From the NCBI GenBank assembly GCA_034436755.1, contig DAOTVB010000146.1:1-64000 (forward strand): DNA of 64,000 nucleotides. Reading direction: 5' to 3'. Made by a program: the position numbers and the translations under genes. A model generated the notes under the pieces. It did no database searches, was not told the origin of the DNA, and worked only from the letters and a program-made list of their open reading frames with translations. Source of the DNA: CAKZQX01 sp034436755. GTDB lineage: Bacteria > Chloroflexota > Chloroflexia > Chloroflexales > Chloroflexaceae. Below are positions 45,663-55,264 of the stretch, piece by piece. The first letter of the stretch is position 1. Every line of letters starts with the position of its first letter.

Positions 45663-45821
45663 GGCTGGTTTCACTTTGTGCAATCCCTCGTCAACAAACC
45701 GGCGCGGATCGCCCTGTATACCTCCAATATACGCTTTCTCACGCACGATAGTAAGTGGAACCCGTATCACCCGGCAACCATGCAGAGCAATGCCTGGTTG
45801 CTCAGAGTGTGAACTAGACGG

Positions 45822-47366
45822 TTACATCTCCTTGCCATCCTCTTCGTCTTCGGTAAACAGGCTGTTAATCCGATCCATCTCGGCCGGCGCAACATGCACA
45901 AAGTTACCGGACAGGATACCGGAAATATTGCGGAACGGCTTGCCGATATGCATCCCGCCACCATCGATCATAAACTCACGAATCTCTTTATCGTGCATCG
46001 AACCGCGCATCTTCAGCACGGTAATGCCCCGGCGCATTTCGCCATAAATCTCAACATACCGCAGCAGAATAATCGAGTCGGTGGTGGTTGAAATATGCGC
46101 CTCGGTAATTGATGTACCCCCCAGCAACGTCGGGGTGGTTGAGGTAAACAACCCGGCCAGCTCCCGATGTTTGATGAACGAGGTCAGGCTGATCACAAAC
46201 TCGCGGAAGCCTTTCATGGTCGAGACCCGTTCCAGCGCTGAGAGGCTGTCCACCGCCACCCGATTGGGCTCAAACTCCTCAATCGTCTGCTTCATGCGGA
46301 TAAGGTGATCCTCAATGCCGGTGGTTTCGGGGTACTCACAGACCACCCGGAGCTTGCCCTCACGCTCCATCTGCTCAAAGTCCACACCCCACCCGACCGC
46401 ATTGCGGAAGAGTTGCTCGCGGCTCTCTTCAAAGGCAAAGAGCAGACAGCGCTCGTCATTCATTGCGCCTCCGGCCATAAAACTGGTCACCATCAGCGTT
46501 TTGCCGGTTCCGGTGGCACCGGACACCAGCACTACCGAGTCACGGAAAAAGCCCCCGCCGCACATCTGGTCCAACTCACGGTTGCCCGAGGTAATACGAA
46601 TATCAGTCGATTTCTGCTTGAGTTCAATTGCCGAGAGAGGAATGATAACAAGTCCTTGATCGGGCATAATGGTAAAGGGAAACTCACCCTTCTGATGGTT
46701 TGTGCCGCGAAACTTAAGAATCTCCACCGTGCGCCGGCGCTTCTCATCTTCCATCACATTGCGCAAAATGACGACATTGTCGGCCACAAACTCTTCAAAG
46801 CCATAGCGCGCAATATCGCCATACTCCTCGGTACGCTCGGCGGTAATCACTGCCGTGACGCCCATCGCCTTGAGTGCCGAGACCACGCGAAAGAGTTCGC
46901 GGCGCAGAGTATTATTATCGGTAAACTGCGTAAAAATTGCCCCGAGTGAGTCAAGCGAAACCCGCCGGGCATCGACCCGGCGCACGGCATTTTCGATGCG
47001 CGCCAGCAGCGCCCCCAGGTCATACTCACCAATCACAATCGGCTCGGTTCCCGGCTGGGGTGACGCATCAACAAAGGCCCACTTGCCCTCTTTTTCCCAC
47101 TGCTGAATATCCCAACCAAACCCTAGCATATTTCGGCGGATATCACTGGTCCCTTCTTCGAAGGTCACAAAGACGCCACCCTCATTACCCTGACGAATCC
47201 CCTCAGCCAGGAACTGGCTGGCAAAGACAGTTTTAGCGCTGCCGGCTGTACCTGAGATCAAGGTAGTACGGCCGCGGGGGAGACCGCCCAGCGATATTAA
47301 TTCAAAGCCAGGAATATGTGTTGTCAGCTTCTCAATACGGTTTTTTTCTTTCTTATCAAGGGTCAT
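45822..47366 (-). CDS. kaiC: Circadian clock ATPase KaiC
   Basis: A double-domain RecA-fold ATPase of 514 residues, the full KaiC length. CI has Walker A GTAGSAKT (39-46; Ala replaces the Gly before Lys) and catalytic Glu70-Glu71. CII has canonical GATGTGKT (about 281-288) and the FAFEES acid pair. The phosphorylation pair is Ser426-Thr427 in AHISTTTDS, equivalent to S431-T432 of Synechococcus KaiC, followed by the conserved YVEIYGEM and FMIDGGG segments. The C-terminal A-loop-like tail (about 490-514) ends in acidic residues. AGGAGTG precedes ATG 47366. It lies 33 nt after kaiB. KaiC hexamers drive the phosphorylation cycle; clock function here is unproven. Confidence 0.96.
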   Translation of the reverse strand: MTLDKKEKNRIEKLTTHIPGFELISLGGLPRGRTTLISGTAGSAKTVFASQFLAEGIRQGNEGGVFVTFEEGTSDIRRNMLGFGWDIQQWEKEGKWAFVDASPQPGTEPIVIGEYDLGALLARIENAVRRVDARRVSLDSLGAIFTQFTDNNTLRRELFRVVSALKAMGVTAVITAERTEEYGDIARYGFEEFVADNVVILRNVMEDEKRRRTVEILKFRGTNHQKGEFPFTIMPDQGLVIIPLSAIELKQKSTDIRITSGNRELDQMCGGGFFRDSVVLVSGATGTGKTLMVTSFMAGGAMNDERCLLFAFEESREQLFRNAVGWGVDFEQMEREGKLRVVCEYPETTGIEDHLIRMKQTIEEFEPNRVAVDSLSALERVSTMKGFREFVISLTSFIKHRELAGLFTSTTPTLLGGTSITEAHISTTTDSIILLRYVEIYGEMRRGITVLKMRGSMHDKEIREFMIDGGGMHIGKPFRNISGILSGNFVHVAPAEMDRINSLFTEDEEDGKEM

Positions 47367-47399
47367 TTATCACTCCTGACCTACAAACAACAGTAAAAG

Positions 47400-47678
47400 T
47401 TAGGGAGAACGACGCAACTCCAGACCCAGTAGCACCTTCTCGGTATCGGAGAGATCACCGATAATGCGCCGTAGGGGCGGCGGCAACTCCTTAATCAGCG
47501 TAGGCGTCGCCAGAATCTTCTCGTCCTCCGCCAGTTGCGGGCGCTCCAGAACGTCGATAATCACCATCTGGTACTGCCCATCCAGTTCATCTTCACAGAT
47601 GCGGCGCAAGTTCTCAATGGCGCGTTCCGACTTTGGCGTTTGCCCAGTAATATACAACCTGAGAATATACTTATTCAT
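47400..47678 (-). CDS. kaiB: Clock protein KaiB
   Basis: A 92-residue thioredoxin-like, fold-switching protein that binds the KaiC CI ring. The sequence is close to cyanobacterial KaiB: YILRLYITGQTPKSERA, IIDVLERPQLAEDEKILA, TPTL and RRIIGDLSDTEKVLLGL, including the Gly/Asp region that controls the fold switch in GDLSD. It lacks the acidic C-terminal tail of the Synechococcus protein. AAGGAGG lies 5 nt before ATG 47678. The start overlaps the end of the preceding KaiA-like gene by 8 nt, so the two are translationally coupled. Confidence 0.96.
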   Translation of the reverse strand: MNKYILRLYITGQTPKSERAIENLRRICEDELDGQYQMVIIDVLERPQLAEDEKILATPTLIKELPPPLRRIIGDLSDTEKVLLGLELRRSP

Positions 47679-48570
47679 GCCCCCCTCCTTCCTGGGTTTT
47701 CTTCTTGGGAACTACCGGAGCCCGCGTACTGATGCCCAGGGCATAATTACGGTAGTATGATACCAGATATCCCATAAGTTCAAGGACCATCAAGCGTCCT
47801 TCTTCAACATACGCCTGTACCTTCTGCGGGGCAACATTTGTTGTTTTCCGTTTTAACGCCGTGCTATGCATCTTGACCACATCACGCGGGCCGGCTTTGA
47901 GGAAGCCCAACTGCTCGGCAATCAAACGTAGATCCTCGGATAACTCATAATCGACCTTGTAAGTCCGTTGTTCCAGCGCAATATCCAGCAGATGTCCATA
48001 GCGCTGCACCAGTTCGTTAAACAGATCCGGCAGCGACTCACGCAACGGAGTGGCCCCAAACAACCGTGCGGTCACGGTCGTATTCACGGGCTGCGACAGA
48101 TGTTCAAGCGAGCGAAACTCCCGCGCATGCTGTTCTTCGCGCCGCGCCTGTTCCAACTCTACCTGCATTCGGTGTCGCTCAATCGCATAGCGAATTGAAC
48201 GGATGAGCAGGGTCGTATGGATGGCCTCTTTGACCAGATAATCCTGTGCGCCCATCTGCACCAGTTTGATGGCAAAGTTCTCATCCTCAACATCCGTCAT
48301 GACGATAATCGGCAAATCGGGAGCCTGCTCATGGATTTTTACAAACGGCTCAATATGCTGGCTGTCGGGCAGTTGCAGATCGAGCAACGCCAGGTCAAAG
48401 GAGTGATCCGCCAGGCGCTGAAGCGCGGTTTGCAGATTTTCGGCAACCGTTACTGCAAACTGGAGGTGAGCAGCCTCGCCTCCACCGTTCAGCATAGACT
48501 CTAGATGTTGTCCATCCTCAGGATCATTCTCGATCAGCAGAATAGACACGGTAGAATTGGATTTCATCAT
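47671..48570 (-). CDS. KaiA-like protein: receiver domain plus KaiA C-terminal-like helical domain
   Basis: A 299-residue protein. Residues about 8-125 form a receiver with an acid pair (LLIENDPED), phospho-acceptor Asp64 in LALLDLQLPD, and Lys in DYLVKE. A helical linker follows. Residues about 185-285 resemble the four-helix KaiC-binding domain of KaiA: LFNELVQRYGHLL matches KaiA's LHQAMQTSYREIV, DVVKMHSTALK matches KVVEIHMELMD, and RLMVLELMGYLVSYYRN matches RLTLIDVIAHLCEMYRR (comparison from memory). This is the domain order reported for KaiA3, and helices could also be RsbU-N-like. The start is uncertain: ATG 48570 has no clear ribosome-binding site, and a TTG at 48609 would overlap the upstream kinase. 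It overlaps kaiB. Confidence 0.75.
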   Translation of the reverse strand: MMKSNSTVSILLIENDPEDGQHLESMLNGGGEAAHLQFAVTVAENLQTALQRLADHSFDLALLDLQLPDSQHIEPFVKIHEQAPDLPIIVMTDVEDENFAIKLVQMGAQDYLVKEAIHTTLLIRSIRYAIERHRMQVELEQARREEQHAREFRSLEHLSQPVNTTVTARLFGATPLRESLPDLFNELVQRYGHLLDIALEQRTYKVDYELSEDLRLIAEQLGFLKAGPRDVVKMHSTALKRKTTNVAPQKVQAYVEEGRLMVLELMGYLVSYYRNYALGISTRAPVVPKKKTQEGGGHE

Positions 48571-48598
48571 AGTTGAAACAGTAATCCGACTTCGCTGC

Positions 48599-50110
48599 CT
48601 ACCAATCAACGGAATTCATACGTGGACGCAACCGTGCGTGTACCGGAATGGTAAAATAAAATGTAGCGCCTTGTCCGGATTGCCCTTTCACCCAGATACG
48701 CCCACCGTGCCGCTCAATTATCTTCTTACAGATCGATAGCCCAATTCCGGTCCCAAGATACTGTTCGCGCCCATGCAATCGCTGAAAAATAACAAAAATA
48801 CGCTCGGCATACTCCGGATCAAGCCCGATGCCATTATCACTGACCGAGAACACCCACTCATCACCCTTGCGCTCGGCCGAAATATGGATGTGGAGCGGTA
48901 CGGCACTCCGAAATTTTATGGCATTTCCCAGCAAGTTCTGAAATACCTGCCGCAACTGGGCCGGATCGGACATAACCATCGGCAGGGGATCACGGGTGAT
49001 TTCGGCGTTGCTCTCGCCCAGTGCTGTCTGTAGATCAAGCAGCGTCTGCTCAAAGATAGCTTCGCAATCGGTTGGTTCAAACTCGCGGCCCCGGGTACCC
49101 ACCCGCGCATAGGTCAGCAGATCGTTGATCAACTGCTGCATACGGACGACACCATCAACCGCGTACTCGATAAACTCATCGGCATCGCTATCGAGTTGCC
49201 CCCGGTAGCGCCGCGCCAGCAGTTGCGTATAACTGGCAACCATACGTAAGGGCTCTTGCAGGTCGTGGGATGCAACATAGGCAAACTGCTCCAGTTCGGC
49301 GTTGGAGCGAGCCAGTTCCTCCAACCGGTGCGCCAGTTCTTCTTCAACGCGCTTCCGCCGGGTAATATCCTGGATCTGCACGACCGCATAGAGCGGCTGT
49401 TTCCGAATATTGCGCACCAGTGAAGCACTGATCTGTACCCAGATCTCCTGTCCCAGCTTATGGATATAGCGCTTCTCCAGATGGTAATAGTTGGTCTCAC
49501 CCGCCAGCAGATGGTAAAACAGCCCAAGATCGGTCTGCAAATCGTCGGGATGCGTAATATCCTGAAAGCTCATCGCCAGCAGTTCATCGCGCGCATAACC
49601 GACGATCTCACATACGACATCATTCACTTCCAACCAGCGGCCATCGGTGGCAACCATCGCCATCCCAATTGCCGCATGATCAAATGCGCCGCGAAAACGC
49701 GCTTCACTCTCGCGGAGGGACTCTTCCGCCGACTTCCGCTCGATCGCATAGCGGATCACCCGCGCAATGATGCGGCCATCAACCTGACCCTTGACCAGAT
49801 AGTCCTGCGCACCCTGACGCACCGCCTCCAGCGCGATGGTTTCATCATCCAGACCGCTCAATACCACCGCCGGCAGGGCCGGCGCATGGGTATTGACGGC
49901 AATAAATGTATCTAACCCGTGGCTGTCCGGCAGTGACAGATCCAGCAAAACGACATCGATGCCACCCAGGGCCAGGCGCTCGAGTCCGGTCTGTAGACGT
50001 TCGACCCACTCCAACGTGTAGACGTACGATTTTTCTTCGGAGAGCAGTTCCTGGAGCAGATCGGCATCGCCGGGATCATCCTCGATCAGGAGCATTCTGA
50101 CTGGTTGCAT
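48599..50110 (-). CDS. REC-PAS histidine kinase
   Basis: A 503-residue cytoplasmic kinase. The receiver (about 1-125) keeps LLIEDDPGD and phospho-acceptor Asp in VVLLDLSLPD, so it should be phosphorylatable. PAS at about 140-260, HisKA with His near 282 in ASHDLQEPLRMV, and HATPase at about 385-490 with NAIKFR, DNGIGL and GTGIGLSI. It is of the phytochrome-associated type but has no GAF/PHY light-sensing domain. It lies 20 nt after the Rcp1-like regulator and 28 nt before the KaiA-like gene, so it probably belongs to the same transcript as kaiB. Confidence 0.93.
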   Translation of the reverse strand: MQPVRMLLIEDDPGDADLLQELLSEEKSYVYTLEWVERLQTGLERLALGGIDVVLLDLSLPDSHGLDTFIAVNTHAPALPAVVLSGLDDETIALEAVRQGAQDYLVKGQVDGRIIARVIRYAIERKSAEESLRESEARFRGAFDHAAIGMAMVATDGRWLEVNDVVCEIVGYARDELLAMSFQDITHPDDLQTDLGLFYHLLAGETNYYHLEKRYIHKLGQEIWVQISASLVRNIRKQPLYAVVQIQDITRRKRVEEELAHRLEELARSNAELEQFAYVASHDLQEPLRMVASYTQLLARRYRGQLDSDADEFIEYAVDGVVRMQQLINDLLTYARVGTRGREFEPTDCEAIFEQTLLDLQTALGESNAEITRDPLPMVMSDPAQLRQVFQNLLGNAIKFRSAVPLHIHISAERKGDEWVFSVSDNGIGLDPEYAERIFVIFQRLHGREQYLGTGIGLSICKKIIERHGGRIWVKGQSGQGATFYFTIPVHARLRPRMNSVDW

Positions 50111-50130
50111 AGCTACATCATATCACATAT

Positions 50131-50565
50131 TTACTCTGATGGCAGTTTGACGACAGTAAACCAGAAGTCCTCGATAGAGCGCACAACTTTGGAGAACTCC
50201 TCAAACCCGACCGGCTTGGTTACATAGCAGTTGCCGCCCAGACCATAGATATCCAGGATATCGGCATTTGCCTGTGAGGTGGTCAGAATTACGACCGGAA
50301 TCGTACGCAAAACCGCGTCATTCTTTAGCTCGCGCAGCACTTCGCGCCCATCTTTGCGGGGCAGATGCAGGTCGAGCAGAATCAGATCCGGTCGCACAGC
50401 TTTGGTGTAGGGCTCCTCTTTGCGCAGGTAGGCTATGGCTGCTTCGCCATCTTCAACGATGGTGAGGTTGACCATCATTTTCGCCTCTTTCAGTGCCTCG
50501 CGAGTCAGATCGGCATCGCCGGGATCATCTTCAACCAGCAGCACATCAAATGGTTGTCCCACCAT
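50131..50565 (-). CDS. Rcp1-like single-domain response regulator
   Basis: A 144-residue regulator of the Rcp1 family, which serves Cph1-type kinases. It has LLVEDDPGDADLT, phospho-acceptor Asp in LILLDLHLPRKDG, and the family tail NCYVTKPVGFEEFSKVVRSIEDFW. It has no output domain. Its ATG overlaps the TAA stop of the upstream kinase by one base (TAATG), a sign of coupling with that kinase, which is therefore the likely partner. Confidence 0.95.
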   Translation of the reverse strand: MVGQPFDVLLVEDDPGDADLTREALKEAKMMVNLTIVEDGEAAIAYLRKEEPYTKAVRPDLILLDLHLPRKDGREVLRELKNDAVLRTIPVVILTTSQANADILDIYGLGGNCYVTKPVGFEEFSKVVRSIEDFWFTVVKLPSE

Positions 50566-52499
50566 TACATTTCACCTTGATCAATATGGTTCTGGCTCGC
50601 CGGGAGAGTAAAAAAGAATGTCGAACCCTGCCCCGGCTGCGCTTCCACCCAGATCTGTCCGCCATGCCGTTCGACAATTTTCTTACAGATTGCCAGACCG
50701 ATTCCCGTCCCGGGATACTCGGTGCGCGTGTGCAATCGCTGAAACACCACAAAGATGCGTTCGGCATATTCGGGGGCAATACCAATACCGTTATCACGCA
50801 CCGCGATGACCCACGCATCAGCACGGCGCTCGGCGGAAATATGCACGCGGGGCGGCGCATCACCCCGAAACTTGATGGCGTTGGTGATCATGTTTTGCAA
50901 CAACTGCGCAATATGCCGGGGATGGCCCAGCACCACCGGCAGTTCATCGCAGGTAATCTCGGCCTGGCTATCCCGAATGGTCCGCGCAAGATCATTGAAG
51001 AGCCCTTCCATGATCTGCCCAAGTTCAACGTTCTCCATAGTCAGATCGGTTGTCCGCCCCACCCGCGAATAGGTCAGCAGGTCATTGATCAACTGCTGCA
51101 TACGGTTTGCGCCATCAACAATGTAGCCGATAAACTTATCGGCGCCGGGATCGATCTTCCCCTGGTAGCGCCGCGCCAGCAACTCTGTATAACTGGCAAT
51201 CTTGCGTAGCGGCTCCTGCAGATCATGCGAGGCGACATAGGCAAACTGCTCCAACTCGGCATTGGAGTGCGCCAACTCGGATACACGCCGCGCCAGTTCC
51301 TGCCGGGCACGTTTATGCTGCGTGATATTCTGCGCCTGCACCACCGCATACAGCGGTTGGTTCTGTGCATCACATACCAGCGCAACACTTAACAAGACCC
51401 AGACGATATGCCCATCCCGGTGAATATAGCGCTTCTCCAGATGAAAGTAGGGCGACTCGCCCGCGAGTAACCGGCGCATATGACCAACACTGGAGTCCAG
51501 ATCATCAGGATAAGTAATCGACTGAAACTCCATCGTCAACAACTCGGACTCAGGATAGCCGACAAGGTCGCAAAAGGCCGGGTTGACCTTGAGCCAGCGC
51601 CCATTGGGGGAGACCAGGGTCATTCCGATGGAGGCATAATCGAAGGCCCGGTGGAAGCGCTCTTCGCTCTCGCGCAGGGCCGCCTCGGCATATTTCCAGC
51701 CGGTGACATCATAGCCTTCCAGAATCAGCGTGGTAATCTGCCCGGCGGCATCGTACACCGGTTTGATCGAGAAGTCGAAGATCCGCAGGTCGTCGGTGCC
51801 AACTGGCATATCTACTTCGCACTGGGCCGGGGTTCCCTGCGCCGCCTGACGGATCGTGGCCTTGAGGCGCTGCTGTACTGCAGGCGAATGGCTCCACCAG
51901 GGCGTCTCCCAGAACGGACGGTGGAGCATATCGGTGGAGGTTAGTCCATAAACACTCAGCGCCGTCTGGTTGATCTCCAGCAGCGTCCCGTCAGGATTGA
52001 GCAGACCGATAAACTGGAGCGACTGGTCAAACATTGTGCGAAAACGCTGTTCGCGCTCGTGCTGACGCTGCTCGGCCTGTTTGCGTTCCGTAATATCCTG
52101 GATCTGGACAAAGAATGCCTGAGGATCGCCACGCGCATCGCGGATGAGCGCTAAACTCGTCAGGGTCCAGATTGGATGCCCCAGCTTATGCAGAAAGCGC
52201 TGTTCCAGATGCTGGTTATAGGTTTCATCTGCCAGCAGTTGCCGGATAGTCTCATTACTCCGGTCCCAATCGTCGGGATGTGTGAGCGTTTGCAACGTTG
52301 CCGAGAGTAGTTCGTGTTCGGCATAGCCGACGGTCCCGCACAGGGCGCAGTTGACCCGCAGCAGACGACCATCAAGCGCCACCAGTGCCGCGCCAATCGC
52401 TGCAACGTCAAACATACTTCGGAAGGCGATGTCACCCTCAGGCGGTGTCATTTCTGAGTATTCGTGTATGGAGTGCCATCCTGCGATTCCTGTGTCCAT
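50565..52499 (-). CDS. Triple-PAS histidine kinase
   Basis: A 644-residue cytoplasmic sensor kinase with three PAS domains (about 25-145, 155-275 and 285-405), the first and third ending in PAC-type sequence (DITERK, NITQHK). HisKA with His near 424 in ASHDLQEPLRKI, and HATPase at about 530-635 with NAIKFR, DNGIGI and GTGIGLAI. No ligand residue for haem or flavin is evident, so the signal is unknown. AGAAGG precedes ATG 52499. It is coupled to the Rcp1-like regulator at 50131. Confidence 0.94.
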   Translation of the reverse strand: MDTGIAGWHSIHEYSEMTPPEGDIAFRSMFDVAAIGAALVALDGRLLRVNCALCGTVGYAEHELLSATLQTLTHPDDWDRSNETIRQLLADETYNQHLEQRFLHKLGHPIWTLTSLALIRDARGDPQAFFVQIQDITERKQAEQRQHEREQRFRTMFDQSLQFIGLLNPDGTLLEINQTALSVYGLTSTDMLHRPFWETPWWSHSPAVQQRLKATIRQAAQGTPAQCEVDMPVGTDDLRIFDFSIKPVYDAAGQITTLILEGYDVTGWKYAEAALRESEERFHRAFDYASIGMTLVSPNGRWLKVNPAFCDLVGYPESELLTMEFQSITYPDDLDSSVGHMRRLLAGESPYFHLEKRYIHRDGHIVWVLLSVALVCDAQNQPLYAVVQAQNITQHKRARQELARRVSELAHSNAELEQFAYVASHDLQEPLRKIASYTELLARRYQGKIDPGADKFIGYIVDGANRMQQLINDLLTYSRVGRTTDLTMENVELGQIMEGLFNDLARTIRDSQAEITCDELPVVLGHPRHIAQLLQNMITNAIKFRGDAPPRVHISAERRADAWVIAVRDNGIGIAPEYAERIFVVFQRLHTRTEYPGTGIGLAICKKIVERHGGQIWVEAQPGQGSTFFFTLPASQNHIDQGEM

Positions 52500-52611
52500 C
52501 GTTTTTTGCCTTCTGTTAAGCGGCCCGGCTATCTGTCCCCAATGCAGTTGTCCATAGAGCCGATCTATCTAATCGTCCGGAGATCGAACGGAAAGCCTCC
52601 CCGGCCCTACG

Positions 52612-55062
52612 CTATGTTACCCGCACGCGCAGTTTATCCCCCAGCGCACTGAAGTGACTGATCCAGATCTGCGCGTCTTCATTCCCACGCTCGGCCTTCT
52701 TCAAAAATGTGGGATAGAATGTCTGCAACATGCCATAGTAGATATTCTGAGTTTGCCAGAGATTGACCTCGAAGGGCAGCGTGCGCGCCAGATTGACTGC
52801 CGCCTCAAGCCCCTGGAGGAGATCCAGGTCGGCCGGCTCTTCAAAAAACTGCTCCATCTTCTGCTCAAGCGTATGCTGGATAGTATACCCCAGCATCTCG
52901 GCATCAAGCACCACCTTGACCACCCGCGCCTCTTCCAGCAGGATGCGGATCCGCTCGAAATCCAACTCCGCTTCTTCGAGCGCGCGCCGCAGATGACTGT
53001 TGAGCGCAAACTCCGCCGCTGTGCGGAAAGCCTTGATCGGCGGCGTCCCCAGGTCCGACAGGAAGCGCATCAGCGGCACATTCTGCTCATAAAGCTGCCG
53101 GTAGACCGCCTCGGCCTGCTCCAGGGTGGAGTCCAGGATCAGGTTCAGGATCTTGCGTTGCTCGTCGCGGAAGAGCGACTTGAGCGAGTAGGTCAGATCC
53201 AGGAAATGCTTATCCAGCAACCGGATCACCTCCGGCAGATCGGCGCGCTCAAACGCCGCCGTCACCTCGTCAACCATGTCCTGAAAGGCCGCTTCACTCT
53301 GAAACTCGCGCACGCCGCCGGTCAGGTTATGATCGCCGAAATGCAGCACGCCAAAGGTCAGCAGCGCCGACTCGCCGGTAATATCCGAGGTCACCTGCGT
53401 CTTGCCGATGGCGAGTTTGGGCCGCCCGGCCTCAATAATCTGCATCTCCTGATGGTCGATCCGGTAGCTATAAATGCGGGTGTCGTCCTCGCTGTAGGGA
53501 TCAAACAGCGAACTGACCGCAAAGTGCGCCGCAACCTTATGCAGATCCGTTACCGAGGGACGCACAAACCGCTCGTAGATCTGGCGCCCGTCCTGGTAAT
53601 CCAGAATATTACTTTTCGCCTGCTCAACCAGATCCAGGAAGGCCGCTTCAACCTGGGTGTCAAACAACTCCTCGGCCAGTTGGATCACCCGCCCGGCATA
53701 CTGGATCACCTGGACCGTTTCGATGCCGGAGAGTTCGTCAAAGAACCAGCCACAACTGGTATACATTAGCATGGCATAGCGCTGCAGTTCCAGCAGTTTG
53801 AGCGCAGTAACACGCTCAATCGCAGTGAGCGAATGGGTGGCATGTTGTTCCAGGAAGCGGCTTACACTCTCCGCCGAGCGATCCAGGATGACTGAAATAT
53901 AGTCATTGCGCGCGGCCCAGGGATCTTTGAACAGTTCCGCACCCTGCCGTTCAAAGAGCGGAGCCAACGTATCGCGCAGCCAGTCTAATGCTGCCCGCAG
54001 CGGTGCGCGCCACTCCTGGTTCCAATCACCATGCCCGCCCGAGTTACAGCCACAGTTCCCCCGCCAGCGCTCGACACCATGAAAACAGCTCCAGGAGGTG
54101 TTTTCCAGAATATCGACCTCATAGACCGGCGGGTGCTTCTCCAGATACTCGCCATAGATGGTAATCTTCGCCAGGTTATTCGTTTCGATATAGTGCAGCG
54201 CATAGCCCAGCGCCATCTCGCCAAAGCGATGGTGATGGCCGTAGGTCTCGCCATCGGTGGCAATATGCACCATCTGCGGCCAGGAGCGCTCATCAGAGAA
54301 GGCCCCGGTGAGCCGGTGGGCCAGACGCTCACCACTCGACAGCAACTGCTCAAAGGCGACGGCCTGCGACACCGGACCATCATAGAAGAAGAGCGCAATC
54401 GTCCGGCCGGAGGGCAAGCGCTGCTCGTAGGCCATCGTCGGATCGATCCGCCCGCCGGTGACATCGGTCCAGCCGTTCTCATCCTCCGCCGTAGTATCAC
54501 CATTCTTGGGCCGAACGCGCCGCCCCTGGTAAGGCGAGAGAATAGTAAACTTGATCCCGTGATCGACCAGGATCTCCAGCGTCTCCAGATCCACGGCGGT
54601 TTCGGCGAGCCAGATGCCCTCGGCCTTCCGCTCAAAGCGCGACTCGAAATCGCGCAAACCCCAGATCACCTGCGTACACTTATCGCGGCTGTTTGCCAGC
54701 GGCATAATCATATGATTATAGACCTGGGCCAGAGCGGAGCCATGCCCGGAGAAGTATTGCTGGCTCTCCCGGTCGGCGGCCAGGATCGAGCGATAGGCCG
54801 ACGGCGCTTTCTGCTCCATCCAGGAGAGCAGCGTCGGGCCAAAGTTAAAGCTAATCCGGGCGTAGTTATTGACAATCTGCGTAATTCGATTCTTGCCATC
54901 CAGAATGCGCGATACACCATTGGTCGCGTAACACTCCGCCGTAATGCGCTCATTCCAATCGTGGAAGGGATAGGCCGAGTCCTGAACTTCGATCTCCTCC
55001 AGCCAGGGATTTTCGCGTGGTGGTTGATAGAAATGGCCGTGAATACAGATATAACGCTCCAT
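52612..55062 (-). CDS. GH57-type protein with DUF3536 domain
   Basis: An 816-residue cytoplasmic protein of the DUF3536 family. The N-terminal ~330 residues are a GH57-like catalytic domain (MERYICIHGHFYQPPRENPW, EGIWLAETAVDLETL with the presumed nucleophile Glu, and MVHIATDGETYGHHHRFGEMAL with the acid). The rest is helical and includes the DUF3536 domain. GH57 enzymes act on alpha-glucans (amylase, branching, transferase). Exact activity here is unknown. The start at 55062 rests on the family N-terminus; AGGAG lies 14 nt upstream, rather far. It is flanked by signalling genes on both sides. Confidence 0.9.
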   Translation of the reverse strand: MERYICIHGHFYQPPRENPWLEEIEVQDSAYPFHDWNERITAECYATNGVSRILDGKNRITQIVNNYARISFNFGPTLLSWMEQKAPSAYRSILAADRESQQYFSGHGSALAQVYNHMIMPLANSRDKCTQVIWGLRDFESRFERKAEGIWLAETAVDLETLEILVDHGIKFTILSPYQGRRVRPKNGDTTAEDENGWTDVTGGRIDPTMAYEQRLPSGRTIALFFYDGPVSQAVAFEQLLSSGERLAHRLTGAFSDERSWPQMVHIATDGETYGHHHRFGEMALGYALHYIETNNLAKITIYGEYLEKHPPVYEVDILENTSWSCFHGVERWRGNCGCNSGGHGDWNQEWRAPLRAALDWLRDTLAPLFERQGAELFKDPWAARNDYISVILDRSAESVSRFLEQHATHSLTAIERVTALKLLELQRYAMLMYTSCGWFFDELSGIETVQVIQYAGRVIQLAEELFDTQVEAAFLDLVEQAKSNILDYQDGRQIYERFVRPSVTDLHKVAAHFAVSSLFDPYSEDDTRIYSYRIDHQEMQIIEAGRPKLAIGKTQVTSDITGESALLTFGVLHFGDHNLTGGVREFQSEAAFQDMVDEVTAAFERADLPEVIRLLDKHFLDLTYSLKSLFRDEQRKILNLILDSTLEQAEAVYRQLYEQNVPLMRFLSDLGTPPIKAFRTAAEFALNSHLRRALEEAELDFERIRILLEEARVVKVVLDAEMLGYTIQHTLEQKMEQFFEEPADLDLLQGLEAAVNLARTLPFEVNLWQTQNIYYGMLQTFYPTFLKKAERGNEDAQIWISHFSALGDKLRVRVT

Positions 55063-55264
55063 AGGTATCGCTTTGTCTCCTGCTGCTGGTATTGCCCCAC
55101 TCGTGACGCCGATTGCCACGGCAAGCCGGTGGCAGGAACGCCACCAACCGAATTCCCATCATCCTGACCGAGCCGGCGGATTTCCCGCGTTGCGCCCAAT
55201 TCAGGGCAGCAGACGGGGGAGCACACCGCAACTCGAGCAGCCTACCAATGCACGATGGACCGGG

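Noticed and set aside
52654..53769. A 371-codon open frame on the plus strand
   Set aside because: Antisense to the DUF3536/GH57 gene, with the biased composition expected of a shadow frame.
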